A DNA stretch of 64,000 nt from Thalassospira lucentensis (GTDB lineage: Bacteria > Pseudomonadota > Alphaproteobacteria > Rhodospirillales > Thalassospiraceae): the NCBI RefSeq assembly GCF_032921865.1, contig NZ_CP136684.1:3197001-3261000 (forward strand), read 5' to 3'. The notes below the pieces were generated by a model, which was given only the letters and a program-made list of their open reading frames with translations, made no database searches and was not told the DNA's origin. The translations under genes and the position numbers were made by a program. This document shows, piece by piece, positions 8,516 through 17,443 of the stretch (positions are counted from its first letter, which is position 1; the number at the start of each line of letters is the position of its first letter).

Positions 8516-9706
8516 GTGAGAAAAATCAAGCGGGCAATCTTTTTGTCCGGCGGTGGACCTGCCGTCGGATTAAGTATCGGGGTTCTGAAACGACTTCAGC
8601 AGGAACCCGATATCACGTTCGATATCTGGTCATCTGCCTGCATCGGTGCATGGCTTTCGGTGGCCTGGCATCAGGCGGACGAAGGACAGGAACTTGATCA
8701 GACGATCGGGTTTTTCCGCAAGATATTCCGCCCGGCAAGCGTTTATGAACGCTTTCCGATTGCATCGGCCTTTGCGCCGGATTTCTTTTCCGATTTCGCC
8801 AACCGGCTTTCCTATTTCTTTAACCCGGGCAGCTATCAGGGGCTGATCGTCCCCGAAGCCATCGGTGAGGCCGCCGAGCATGTCCGCCATTTCATGGGCA
8901 ATCCGAAATACTGGACGCCCCATAACCTTAACGATGTGCTGTTGAACGGTATTCTGGCGGTCAATCCGCTGTCGCGCTTCATGATCGGTGCGATGTACCA
9001 GACCAAGACCAAGGGATTGGCGAAAATCTATTCGCCCGACAGCATGTTCCTGGATCGGCTTGATTTCGACCGGTTGTATCAGCCTGATAAACCGGCCCTT
9101 TTCCACAATGCCTATAACCTGACACAGCAGCGGTTAGAGCTGTTTACCAACAAGCCCGATCATTACAATCTGCCGCAGATGAATGCGCAGACGCTGTGTG
9201 CCTGTTCGGCCCTGCCGTTTATCGAGGAACCGGTTGAAATAAACGGCGATACCTATTGCGAGGGGGCGACGGTTGATACGGTCAATTTCTTTGACTTCCT
9301 GCACCATCATCCCGATGTCGAGGAAGTCTGGGTCAGCCGTATTCTGGACCTTAAGCAGGTGCGTCAGCCGGAAAACCTGTATGACGCGCTGAATAACCTG
9401 ATCATGCTGTTTGCCGCATCGGCAAGCGAGGATGCGGTCAAGGCCTTCAAACGTGAAGTCGCCGAAAGCGGGCGGAAGATCGACATCATCGAAATCCCGG
9501 TTTCCCCGCATATCAATTACGACTGGACGTGGGAGAACCTTGATCGCGGGATTGACGATGGCTATCAGGCGACCGATGACATGATCGCCAGTTACCGCAG
9601 CCGGCAGCTTCGCGAACATCCGGTGCGTGATCTGCGCCGTCGTGCGGCACGGGTTCTGCCCGATCTGCATTTCCCGCTGGGCGGGCCGCGGCCGCGACTG
9701 GCGTAA
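8516..9706 (+). CDS. Patatin-like protein with substituted catalytic dyad
   Basis: The 396-residue product has the patatin fold signature: an N-terminal beta strand and oxyanion loop AIFLSGGGPAVGLSIGVLKRL (residues 7-27) and then the nucleophile-elbow region. In ordinary patatins the elbow reads GxSxG; here it is SACIG, with Cys42 (codon at 8639-8641, TGC) in the serine position and the first glycine also replaced. The second catalytic motif, usually DG(A/G), reads CEGA at Glu249. Active lipid acyl hydrolysis by the usual Ser-Asp dyad is therefore unlikely. It may be inactive, or use cysteine. The GTG start at 8516 has GGGAG seven bases upstream. It stands alone; the terminator at 9719-9747 is shared with the convergent gene. 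Confidence 0.75.
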   Translation: MRKIKRAIFLSGGGPAVGLSIGVLKRLQQEPDITFDIWSSACIGAWLSVAWHQADEGQELDQTIGFFRKIFRPASVYERFPIASAFAPDFFSDFANRLSYFFNPGSYQGLIVPEAIGEAAEHVRHFMGNPKYWTPHNLNDVLLNGILAVNPLSRFMIGAMYQTKTKGLAKIYSPDSMFLDRLDFDRLYQPDKPALFHNAYNLTQQRLELFTNKPDHYNLPQMNAQTLCACSALPFIEEPVEINGDTYCEGATVDTVNFFDFLHHHPDVEEVWVSRILDLKQVRQPENLYDALNNLIMLFAASASEDAVKAFKREVAESGRKIDIIEIPVSPHINYDWTWENLDRGIDDGYQATDDMIASYRSRQLREHPVRDLRRRAARVLPDLHFPLGGPRPRLA

Positions 9707-9718
9707 CATCAACATAAA

Positions 9719-9747
9719 AAAGGGGCCGCTGATCATGCGGCCCCTTT
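9719..9747. terminator. Bidirectional terminator between convergent genes
   Basis: An 11-bp stem AAAGGGGCCGC / GCGGCCCCTTT with a 7-nt loop, flanked by A-rich sequence on the left and TGATTTTTG on the right. It can stop both the patatin-like gene (+) and the indolepyruvate oxidoreductase gene (-). Confidence 0.88.
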
Positions 9748-9776
9748 GATTTTTGACAGATTTTTGGAAGGCCGCG

Positions 9777-12700
9777 TTATTCCGCGGCTTTCAGATGTTC
9801 CGGCGGGTTGCGGAACTGTTCCAGCAGTTCGGCCTCGCGGGTTTTGACCTTGTCGATATTGCCATCCTTGATATGGCCGTAACCACGGATCTGTTCGGGC
9901 AGGGCCAGAAGGGCATTGGCAATTCGGGCATTGTCATGGTTAAGGCCAGTGATGACCTCGTCCAACAGTGCCTCGTAATCGGCAATCAATTGACGTTCCA
10001 TTTTGCGTTCATGGGTACGACCGAACGGATCGAGTGCCGTGCCGCGCAGGAACTTGAATTTCGCAAGAATGCCAAAGGCACTCATCATCCACGGACCGAA
10101 GGCCTGCTTTTTCAGGTGGCCGGTTTCCGGGTCCCTGTCGGCAAGGGCCGGTGGGGCCAGATGGAACCGGATTTTGTAATCGCCGGTGAAGTTTTTGGCG
10201 AGTTTGGCCCTGAAAGCCGGATCGGTATAAAGACGGGCGACTTCATACTCGTCCTTGTAGGCGAGCAGTTTGAAGTAATATTTCGCCACCGTCCGTGCGA
10301 GATCATCACCGCCATCAAGACGTTTTTCCGCCGCCGCAACCCTGTCGACCAGTGCGGCAAACCGGTTGGCATAGGCCGCGTTCTGATAATCGGTCAGGAA
10401 GGCCTTGCGTTTGGCAACCATGTCGGAAAGCGTGGTGGCAATCGGATGTGCTTCGGCCTCGTTCGGGCCGATGACATCAAGCACGCGTTTCGGATCATGG
10501 GCAAACAGGCGGCCCCAATAGAAGGACTGCTTGTTCATATCAATCGCGACACCGTTGAGATCAATCGCCTGCATCAGGGCTTCTTCGGTGATCGGGATCA
10601 GGCCGCGCTGCCATGCGACACCCAGCATGAACAGGTTGGTCGCAATCGAATTGCCCATCAGGCGGGTGGCGATATCGCTGCCTTCGACGAAATTCACCGC
10701 ATCAGCACCACAGGCGTCCGAAATGACCTTCATATGCTCGTTCGATTTCAGCTGGAAATCGGGGTTGCGGGTAAAGGCACCGGTGACCGTTTCATGGGTG
10801 TTGATCACGGCCTGGGTAAAGTTGCGGCGCATCTTGGCAAGGCCTTCGAAGCTTGCCGCGACCAGAAGATCACAGCCCAGCACGACATTGGCCTCGCCCG
10901 CCGGAATGCGGGCGGCATGGAGTTTTTCCTGCGTATCGGCAAATCGGATATGGCTTACGACCGCACCGCCTTTTTGCGCCAAGCCCGCCATATCAAGACC
11001 GACAATTCCCTTGCCCTCGATATGGGCGGCCATGCCAAGCAGCGCACCGATGGTTACGACACCCGTGCCGCCAACGCCCGTGATCAGAACCGACCACGGA
11101 TCGGTGATATCGGGCAGGGTCGGGCGCGGCAGGCTGGCGAAGATGGCATCGCCCGCATTACCGCTTTTGGCGGCGGCTTCGGGTTTGCGCAGCGATCCGC
11201 CTTCGATGGTGACGAAGCTTGGGCAGAAGCCATTCAGGCAGGAGAAATCCTTGTTGCAGGCCGACTGGTCAATGGCGCGCTTGCGGCCAAATTCGGTTTC
11301 GACCGGCACGACGGCCAGACAGTTGGATTTTTCGCCGCAATCGCCGCAGCCTTCGCACACCAGATCATTGATGAAGACCCGTTTGGGCGGATCGACCATC
11401 AGTTTGCGTTTGCGACGGCGGCGTTTTTCGGCCGCACAGGTCTGATCAAAGATCAGGATGGTCACGCCTTCGATTTCACGCAGTTCTTTCTGGGTGTTTT
11501 CCAGTTCGTCGCGATGACGGATATCAACGCCATCGGCGAAATGCGATGCGACCGGATATTTATCGGGTTCGTCGGACAGAACGATGATGCGTTTCACCCC
11601 TTCATCGGCCATCTGGCGGGTGATTTGCGGCACGGTCAGCGGGCCGTCAACCGGCTGGCCGCCGGTCATGGCGACCGCATCGTTAAACAGGATTTTATAG
11701 GTGATGTTGACACCGGCCGCGACGGCGGCGCGCACCGCAAGCGACCCGGAATGGTAATAGGTGCCATCGCCAAGGTTCTGGAAAACGTGCTTTTCATTGG
11801 TGAACGGGGCCTGCCCGATCCAGGTGACACCTTCGCCGCCCATATGGGTAAAGGTTTCGGTCGACCGGTCCATCCAGTTGACCATGTAATGGCACCCGAT
11901 TCCGGCCATGGCACGGCTGCCTTCGGGCACCTTGGTGGAGCTGTTATGCGGGCAACCCGGACAGAACCACGGAATGCGCGCGACATCCGGGCGCGGTTCG
12001 GCGATTTCGCGTTCTTTCTGTTCCAGCCAGTCGATGCGTTCGTGGATTTTCGGGCTGTCATAGAAACGGTTGATGCGCTGGGCGAGGACAACCGCGATGC
12101 GCGCCGGGGTCAGTTCATCCATCGAGGGCAGAATCCATTCGCCCTTTTCATCGAATTTGCCGATCACGGTCGGGCGGACATCCTCGCGCCAGTTATAAAG
12201 CTGTTCCTTGACCTGATTTTCCATCACCGCGCGTTTTTCCTCGACGACGATGATTTCCTCAAGCCCCATGGCAAATTCGCGCACATCGTCACGGTTGAGC
12301 GGCCAGCTCATGCCGACCTTCAGCACGCGGATGCCGATTTTGGCGGCATCGGCCTCGGAAATGCCAAGGTCATCGAATGCCTGCATGACATCAAGATAGG
12401 CCTTGCCGGTCGTGATGATGCCAAGCCGTGCATTCGGGCTGTCGATGACGGTTTTGTTCAGCTTGTTGGCGCGCGCATAGGCAAGGGCGGCATAGAGTTT
12501 GTATTTCATCAGGCGGTGTTCCTGATCCTTTGGCGTGTCGGGCCAACGGATATGGAGCCCGCCTTCGGGCATGTCGAAATTATCGGGGATGACCGGCGTG
12601 ATGCGATCGGGCGCGACATCGACCGCCGCCGAACTTTCAACCGTTTCGGCGATGGTTTTCATCGCGACCCAGCAACCGGAATAGCGGCTCATGGCCCAGC

Positions 12701-13259
12701 CATGAATGCCGAAATCAAGGATATCCTGCACCCCCGACGGGTTCAGAACCGGGATTTGCGCATCGATAAAGGCATATTCGGTCTGATGGGGCAGGGTGGA
12801 TGATTTGCAGGAATGGTCATCACCGGCCAGAACCAGAACGCCGCCATGTTTGGAGGTACCGGCATAGTTGGCGTGTTTGAAAACATCGCCCGACCGGTCA
12901 ACACCCGGCCCCTTGCCATACCACATGCCAAAGACGCCATCATATTTGGCGTCCTTGTACATATTGACCTGCTGGCTGCCCCAGACGACGGTGGCAGCGA
13001 GGTCTTCGTTCACACCGGCCTGAAATTCGATCTGCTGTCGGGTCAGGAATTTTTTGGCGCGCCAAAGCTGCTGATCAAGGCCGCCCAGTGGTGATCCGCG
13101 ATAACCGGAAATACAGCCGGCGGTGTTCAGGCCTGCGCGCGCGTCAAGCTGGCGCTGCATCAGGGGCAATCGAACCAACGCCTGGATACCGGTCAAATAG
13201 ACCCGGCCTTCTTCAAGCGTATATTTGTCATCAAGGCTAATTGCCGCCAATTGTGCCAT
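9777..13259 (-). CDS. Indolepyruvate ferredoxin oxidoreductase (fused alpha/beta subunits)
   Basis: A 1160-residue fused IorA/IorB-type enzyme, predicted to oxidatively decarboxylate indolepyruvate and other aryl-pyruvates to acyl-CoA with thiamine diphosphate. The N-terminal half has pyruvate-oxidoreductase-type domains, WFCPGCPHNSSTKV, and the thiamine-diphosphate site GDGTYYHSG followed by ILFNDAVAMTGGQPVDG. Around residues 633-690 there is a cysteine cluster (CEGCGDC, then CNKDFSCLNGFCP) that would bind iron-sulfur. The C-terminal part has a Rossmann-like GVGGTGVVTIGALLG gamma-type domain. Such long fused forms are common in aerobic proteobacteria. GGGAG lies six bases before the ATG. An inverted repeat upstream (13501-13523) may be its operator. 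Confidence 0.92.
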   Translation of the reverse strand: MAQLAAISLDDKYTLEEGRVYLTGIQALVRLPLMQRQLDARAGLNTAGCISGYRGSPLGGLDQQLWRAKKFLTRQQIEFQAGVNEDLAATVVWGSQQVNMYKDAKYDGVFGMWYGKGPGVDRSGDVFKHANYAGTSKHGGVLVLAGDDHSCKSSTLPHQTEYAFIDAQIPVLNPSGVQDILDFGIHGWAMSRYSGCWVAMKTIAETVESSAAVDVAPDRITPVIPDNFDMPEGGLHIRWPDTPKDQEHRLMKYKLYAALAYARANKLNKTVIDSPNARLGIITTGKAYLDVMQAFDDLGISEADAAKIGIRVLKVGMSWPLNRDDVREFAMGLEEIIVVEEKRAVMENQVKEQLYNWREDVRPTVIGKFDEKGEWILPSMDELTPARIAVVLAQRINRFYDSPKIHERIDWLEQKEREIAEPRPDVARIPWFCPGCPHNSSTKVPEGSRAMAGIGCHYMVNWMDRSTETFTHMGGEGVTWIGQAPFTNEKHVFQNLGDGTYYHSGSLAVRAAVAAGVNITYKILFNDAVAMTGGQPVDGPLTVPQITRQMADEGVKRIIVLSDEPDKYPVASHFADGVDIRHRDELENTQKELREIEGVTILIFDQTCAAEKRRRRKRKLMVDPPKRVFINDLVCEGCGDCGEKSNCLAVVPVETEFGRKRAIDQSACNKDFSCLNGFCPSFVTIEGGSLRKPEAAAKSGNAGDAIFASLPRPTLPDITDPWSVLITGVGGTGVVTIGALLGMAAHIEGKGIVGLDMAGLAQKGGAVVSHIRFADTQEKLHAARIPAGEANVVLGCDLLVAASFEGLAKMRRNFTQAVINTHETVTGAFTRNPDFQLKSNEHMKVISDACGADAVNFVEGSDIATRLMGNSIATNLFMLGVAWQRGLIPITEEALMQAIDLNGVAIDMNKQSFYWGRLFAHDPKRVLDVIGPNEAEAHPIATTLSDMVAKRKAFLTDYQNAAYANRFAALVDRVAAAEKRLDGGDDLARTVAKYYFKLLAYKDEYEVARLYTDPAFRAKLAKNFTGDYKIRFHLAPPALADRDPETGHLKKQAFGPWMMSAFGILAKFKFLRGTALDPFGRTHERKMERQLIADYEALLDEVITGLNHDNARIANALLALPEQIRGYGHIKDGNIDKVKTREAELLEQFRNPPEHLKAAE

Positions 13260-13691
13260 GACCAGTCTCCCTCGGGATCTCTCTCTGATTGTGGGGTCGT
13301 GTGGGCCAGTTGCGCTGCTTTTATTGATATAAGTTTACGCGCAGCGTTTTGGTATGGCCCGTAAAATTCTCTTTGCTGTCATTGGCGTTCCGGCTTTGGC
13401 GTTTGGTCGGGACGGATCGCTGTCTGACAGGATAATGGTAATGAATGCTGACCTTTTTTCAAATCAACTCGCATTGCAATGTGCAAAACGCTTGATTGCA
13501 TAGGTTGACGTTGGGTCAACTTAATATTTACTTATTCCGGTACCGATTTACGCGCAATTTTATTGCGAACATGCTGCGACGCGAAATTTCGGCTGTGCCC
13601 GAGTCCGGGCTCGGCAATGGGGAAACGGGGTGTTAGTCTCAGTCCGGGTTTGGGTGCTTTAGGGGTTTGACCCTGAGAGCAGGAGCATGAA
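13260..13691. other. Divergent intergenic region, indolepyruvate oxidoreductase / VOC gene
   Basis: About 430 bp between two divergent genes. No open frame of interest. AT-rich parts at 13320-13345 and 13500-13560 probably hold the two promoters. The inverted repeat around 13503-13521 is listed separately. Upstream of the VOC gene the sequence AGGAG at 13680-13684 is a good ribosome site. Confidence 0.5.
13503..13521. promoter_or_regulatory. Inverted repeat, candidate operator
   Basis: GTTGAC and GTCAAC (13504-13509 and 13515-13520) form perfect 6-bp arms around a 5-nt spacer, and the flanking bases extend the symmetry (TAGGTTGAC versus the complement TAAGTTGAC). It sits in the AT-rich promoter zone between the divergent oxidoreductase and VOC genes. 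The regulator is not known. Confidence 0.45.
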
Positions 13692-14132
13692 ATGGATCAA
13701 CGTGTATCGCTGATTACACTTGGCGTTGCGGACCTTGACCGGTCGCGGCGGTTTTACGAAGACGGGCTTGGCTGGAAAGTCACCCAGATGGTCGAGGGGC
13801 AGGTGGTTTTCTATCAACTGTCCAACGGCCTTGCGCTTGGACTGTTTGGCCGGGACGACCTGATCAAGGACGGGCAGTTTGATGATGATACCGGTGCCCG
13901 TTTTGCCGGCCTGACGATTGCCTATAACACACGGGACGAGGCCGAGGTCGATGCGGTGATGGCAGAGGCAAAGAAAGCCGGTGCCGTCATTCAGAAACCG
14001 GCGGAAAAGGTGTTCTGGGGCGGGTATTCGGGATATTTCCGCGATCCGGACGGGCATGCCTGGGAAGTGGCGTATAACCCGTTCTGGGAACTCGATGCCA
14101 AGGGTAGTCTGACGATCCCGAAGCCGGAATGA
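13692..14132 (+). CDS. VOC family (glyoxalase/dioxygenase fold) protein
   Basis: The 146-residue product has two beta-alpha-beta-beta-beta modules of the vicinal oxygen chelate fold. The first begins VSLITLGVADLDRSRRFYEDGLGW, the second ends GYFRDPDGHAWEVAYNPFW, both typical of VOC proteins related to lactoylglutathione lyase and bleomycin-resistance proteins. The glutamate of WEVAYNP is a usual metal ligand. The substrate cannot be told from sequence. AGGAG seven bases upstream supports the ATG. It forms a single-gene unit closed by the terminator at 14153-14185. Confidence 0.85.
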   Translation: MDQRVSLITLGVADLDRSRRFYEDGLGWKVTQMVEGQVVFYQLSNGLALGLFGRDDLIKDGQFDDDTGARFAGLTIAYNTRDEAEVDAVMAEAKKAGAVIQKPAEKVFWGGYSGYFRDPDGHAWEVAYNPFWELDAKGSLTIPKPE

Positions 14133-14152
14133 TTTTTGACTGCGCCACTAAA

Positions 14153-14185
14153 AAAAGGCCCTGCTGATAATCCGCAGGGCCTTTT
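14153..14185. terminator. Terminator between VOC gene and BenE-type gene
   Basis: A 12-bp stem AAAAGGCCCTGC / GCAGGGCCTTTT with a 9-nt loop, A-run on the left and TGTTTT on the right. It is placed between convergent genes and can serve both. Confidence 0.88.
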
Positions 14186-14188
14186 GTT

Positions 14189-15373
14189 TTAGCTGGCTTT
14201 ATCCTTGCGCAGATGGGTCAGGAAATGGATCAGCCCACCGGCCAGCAATCCCCAGAACGCCCCGGCAACCCCGAAAAAGGATAGACCGGCGGCGGTGACA
14301 AGGAAGGTTACGGCGGCGGCTTCGCGCGCGTCGTCATCCTTGAATGCGGCAACCACCGATCCGGAAAATGCCCCGATCAGGGCAAGGCCGGCAACCGCTT
14401 CGATCAGGATCGAGGGGGCGAGACTGACAAAAGCGGTGACAAGCCCGGCCAGCAATCCGAACAGGATGTAAAACACCCCGCCAAAGGCCGCCGCCCAATA
14501 CCGTTTTTTCGGATCGGGATGGGCGTCTTCGCCCGCACACAGGGCGGCGATGATCGCGGCAAGGTTGACGGCATGCCCGCCAAAGGGGGCGGCAAGTAAA
14601 GAGAAAAAGCCGGTGGTGGCAAAAAGCGGGCCGGGCGGGGTATCGTAATTATTGGCGCGCAAAACGGCCGTGCCGGGAATGTTTTGCGATGCCATGGTGA
14701 CGATAAACAGCGGCAGGGCAATGCCGACCAGACCGGCCAGTGTGAATTCCGGCATGACGAATTCGACCGGCGGCACGATGGCACCGCCAAGGCTGCCTAG
14801 GGTATTTTCGGGAAACTCGACACCGACCACCATCACAATGATAAAGGCCAGCAAGGCCGCAGGCACGGCAAACAGGCGATTGATCCGCCCGACCACCAGC
14901 CAGGCAATGACAATCGGCAGGCCAAGAAGCGGATTGAACGCAACCGCCTTGATCGGTGCCAGACACAGGCCCAGCAACACACCGGCCAGCATGGCATTGG
15001 CAAGCGGGGCGGGAATGGCGGCAACCGCACGGCCCAACGGCTTCCAGATGCCGCAGATGATGATCAGGATCGCGCAAACAATAAATGCCCCGACCGCCAC
15101 GGCAAAACCGCCGTCAATCGCGCCGGATGTTGCCAGCAAGGCCGCACCGGGGGTGGACCATGCGATGCTGATCGGCATGCGGGTGCGCAATGACAGATAG
15201 ATCGAGCACAGACCCATGGCGACCGATAGCGCCATCAGGCCCGATGCGGCCTGATCGGGCGTTGCACCAACGGCACCAAGCCCCTGAAGGACGACGGCAA
15301 AGGAACTGGCCGATCCGACAAAGGCGGCAAGAATACCCATGAACAGGTTTTGGGGCGAGATATCGCGCAGCAT
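14189..15373 (-). CDS. benE: BenE family benzoate/H+ symporter-like transporter
   Basis: A 394-residue inner-membrane protein with about 11-12 hydrophobic segments spread over its length. The sequence SLRTRMPISIAWSTPGAALL, the PAPLANAMLAGVLLGLCLAPI segment and PFGGHAVNLAAIIAALCAG near residue 270 are typical of BenE, a proton-coupled aromatic acid carrier. Family members act on benzoate; there are no benzoate-degradation genes here, so the substrate may differ. GGAG lies five bases before the ATG. It is an isolated gene with the shared terminator immediately downstream. Confidence 0.88.
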   Translation of the reverse strand: MLRDISPQNLFMGILAAFVGSASSFAVVLQGLGAVGATPDQAASGLMALSVAMGLCSIYLSLRTRMPISIAWSTPGAALLATSGAIDGGFAVAVGAFIVCAILIIICGIWKPLGRAVAAIPAPLANAMLAGVLLGLCLAPIKAVAFNPLLGLPIVIAWLVVGRINRLFAVPAALLAFIIVMVVGVEFPENTLGSLGGAIVPPVEFVMPEFTLAGLVGIALPLFIVTMASQNIPGTAVLRANNYDTPPGPLFATTGFFSLLAAPFGGHAVNLAAIIAALCAGEDAHPDPKKRYWAAAFGGVFYILFGLLAGLVTAFVSLAPSILIEAVAGLALIGAFSGSVVAAFKDDDAREAAAVTFLVTAAGLSFFGVAGAFWGLLAGGLIHFLTHLRKDKAS

Positions 15374-15460
15374 GGTGGCTCCGTCAAACAGGTAAAACGG
15401 ATGGATGGGAAATGCGGTGGCAGCGCAGTGAATTTAGTGGGATCGTGCGATACAGACCAG

Positions 15461-15497
15461 AAAAAAAGAAAGCCCCACAGGCATTTACCGGGGGCTT
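15461..15497 (-). terminator. Terminator of the 15549 gene (minus strand)
   Basis: On the minus strand a 7-bp stem AAGCCCC / GGGGCTT (arms at 15491-15497 and 15470-15476) is followed by TTCTTTTTTT. It lies 52 bp downstream of the stop codon. Confidence 0.75.
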
Positions 15498-15548
15498 CTT
15501 TGGTAGAAGGTTATTCAGGGCAGGTGACAATAACGTTAGGGATGGTGG

Positions 15549-16124
15549 TCAAAGCATGTCGCGTTTGGTGTGCGGATTTGCCACCTCGTGGGTGCCGATC
15601 AGTTTGGCCTGATGGCGGGCAAGGATGTCTTTGGCGCGGTTTTCCTTTGTTTCGTCGGGTGTCTGTACCCAAAGCAGCAACCCGCCATGATCCAGTTCGT
15701 CCTGCAATTCACCGGAATATCGTTTGCCGATCATGGCCGCGACCACACCGCCCGCCGCAGCACCAACACCGCCTGCACCGACAATGGCCGCGATGGTCAG
15801 GGCAATCGGGCCACCTGCGGCAATCATGACACCGGCCGCGCCAAAGGCGGCGGCATACATGGGGGCACCGACCAGAACGCCCTCGGCATTGCCAATCGGG
15901 GTTGGCGCGGTATAGGCGAGCGGGGGCATGTCGGGATCGTTTTCGATATCCTCGACCTTGCTGTAAATATGACCCAGCTTGTCCTCGATGGTGCGTTCGG
16001 TCGCAAGCAGGCTTAGATCGGAATGTTTGAAACCGGCTTTTTCCAGATCCTCTGCGGTTTTTTGCAGGGCGGGAAGGTCATGAAAAACGCCAACGGTTTC
16101 GTTTCGGGTCCTGAGGATGGACAT
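15549..16124 (-). CDS. Hypothetical protein with glycine/alanine-rich membrane segment (stress-protein-like)
   Basis: This 191-residue protein starts with a ferredoxin-like stretch similar in style to general stress protein YflT/17M domains (TVGVFHDLPALQKTAEDLEKAGF), then an acidic linker, then a long Gly/Ala-rich hydrophobic stretch at about residues 80-130 (AYAAAFGAAGVMIAAGG-like and GAGGVGAAAGGVVAAMIG), and a C-terminal strand-helix part (HGGLLLWVQTPDETKENRAKDIL). The glycine-zipper stretch suggests membrane insertion or oligomerisation. A strong AGGAGG ribosome site lies seven bases before the ATG. Function is unknown; a stress role is a guess from the family resemblance. Confidence 0.75.
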   Translation of the reverse strand: MSILRTRNETVGVFHDLPALQKTAEDLEKAGFKHSDLSLLATERTIEDKLGHIYSKVEDIENDPDMPPLAYTAPTPIGNAEGVLVGAPMYAAAFGAAGVMIAAGGPIALTIAAIVGAGGVGAAAGGVVAAMIGKRYSGELQDELDHGGLLLWVQTPDETKENRAKDILARHQAKLIGTHEVANPHTKRDML

Positions 16125-16227
16125 TTGTGGCCTCCTTTTTATTGAAAGGCTCCCTTAAGCCACCAACGTGCCGGTGTGGTTCTTGGTTCCGAATTTTTCC
16201 CGATCCAGTGAAATGCGCCAGAAAAGA

Positions 16228-16254
16228 CAACGGCACCCATCAAGGGTGCCGTTG
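16228..16254 (-). terminator. Terminator of the MotA/MotB-like operon
   Basis: An 11-bp perfect stem CAACGGCACCC / GGGTGCCGTTG with a 5-nt loop; on the minus strand it is followed by TCTTTTCT. It lies 22 bp after the last gene of the operon. Confidence 0.85.
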
Positions 16255-16275
16255 GTGATCTTTATGGTGCCGGTC

Positions 16276-17439
16276 TTACCGTTCGGTGATCTTGAATTCG
16301 ATACGACGGTTGCGGCGATAGGCGATTTCGTCGTCACGGTTATCAAGCGGCTGATATTCGCCAAAGCCCGCAGCAACCAGCCGGTTTGGCGGAACGCCGC
16401 GTTCGATCAGGAATTTGACCACCGAAATGGCGCGTGCGGCCGACAGTTCCCAGTTTGATGCGAATTTCAGGTTACGGATCGGAACCTTATCCGTGTGACC
16501 ATCAACACGCATGACCCAATCGATATCGTCGGGGATTTCGGCCGAAATGGTTTTCAGTGTATCGCCAAGCTTTGCCAGCTGTTCCTGACCTTCTTCGCCA
16601 AGATCGGCGGAGCCGGATGTGAACAGGACTTCGGACTGGAAGACAAAGCGGTCGCCCACCACGCGGATATCCTGACGGTCGCCCAGAACTTCGCGCAGGC
16701 GGCCAAAGAATTCCGAACGATAACGCTGCAATTCGGCGACCTTGGTGGCAAGGGCGGCATTCAGGCGTTGTCCAAGATTGACGATCTGGGCCTGTTTGTC
16801 TTCGTTCTCGCGTTCGGAGACTTCGAGGGCTGCCTGGATTTTCTGAAGCTGCTGGCGCAGGGCCAGCATTTGCTGATTGAGGGCCGCGACCTGAGCCTGT
16901 GCCTCGGTGCTGAGCTTTTTCTCGTCTTCAAGTTCGGCTGCGCGCGAGGCCAGCAGGGCGGAAAGTTCTGCGATGCGGCTTTCCTGATCGGCCATCTGTT
17001 CGTCGGCTTTTTCGCGTGCGGTGCTAAGCTCGGCCTCTTTTTCCTCAAGATTGGCGAGGGCTGCCAGAAGTTTCTTTTCCATCTCGTCAGCGGACAATTC
17101 GGCGGCTGAAAGCTGGCTTGCGAGGGCGGCGGCACGGTCACGCAATTCGTCCCGCTGGTCACTGGTGTTGGAAAGCTCGGTCGTGAGCTGTGTCAGTTCG
17201 AGTTCCATGCGCTGATTGTTGGTGCGTTCGAGCGACAAAAGATTTGTCAGCTCGTTCACCTGTGCGGTGAGGTCGTTCAATGCCTGGTCACGCCCGGAAA
17301 GGGCAGCACCCAGATAGACCTGCGCGACGACGAAAATCATCAGCAGGAAAATGATCACCATCAACAGGGTGGCCAAGGCATCAACAAAGCCAGGCCAGGT
17401 GTTGACGTCGCGATTTCGGCGGCGTGACAACCCGGTCAT
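16276..17439 (-). CDS. MotB-like OmpA-domain protein (proton-channel partner)
   Basis: The 387-residue protein has one N-terminal transmembrane helix, FVDALATLLMVIIFLLMIF (from residue 18), with Asp20 placed as the proton-carrying aspartate of MotB/ExbD/TolR proteins. A long coiled coil (about 45-235) follows, then an OmpA-type peptidoglycan-binding domain (about 265-385) with FTSGSADLGEEGQEQLAKL, VDGHTDKVPI and RNRRIEFKI. It is predicted to link an inner-membrane ion channel to the cell wall. It is 4 bp downstream of the MotA-like gene, so the two are certainly co-expressed. It is not flagellar MotB by its long coiled coil and gene context. The process it drives is unknown. Confidence 0.85.
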   Translation of the reverse strand: MTGLSRRRNRDVNTWPGFVDALATLLMVIIFLLMIFVVAQVYLGAALSGRDQALNDLTAQVNELTNLLSLERTNNQRMELELTQLTTELSNTSDQRDELRDRAAALASQLSAAELSADEMEKKLLAALANLEEKEAELSTAREKADEQMADQESRIAELSALLASRAAELEDEKKLSTEAQAQVAALNQQMLALRQQLQKIQAALEVSERENEDKQAQIVNLGQRLNAALATKVAELQRYRSEFFGRLREVLGDRQDIRVVGDRFVFQSEVLFTSGSADLGEEGQEQLAKLGDTLKTISAEIPDDIDWVMRVDGHTDKVPIRNLKFASNWELSAARAISVVKFLIERGVPPNRLVAAGFGEYQPLDNRDDEIAYRRNRRIEFKITER

Positions 17440-17443
17440 GCGA

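Noticed and set aside
9753..12803. Very long open frame on the plus strand, 1016 codons
   Set aside because: It lies opposite the oxidoreductase gene in a fixed frame relation, is full of His, Phe, Arg and Gly without domains, and has no ribosome site. The minus-strand gene has clear family motifs.
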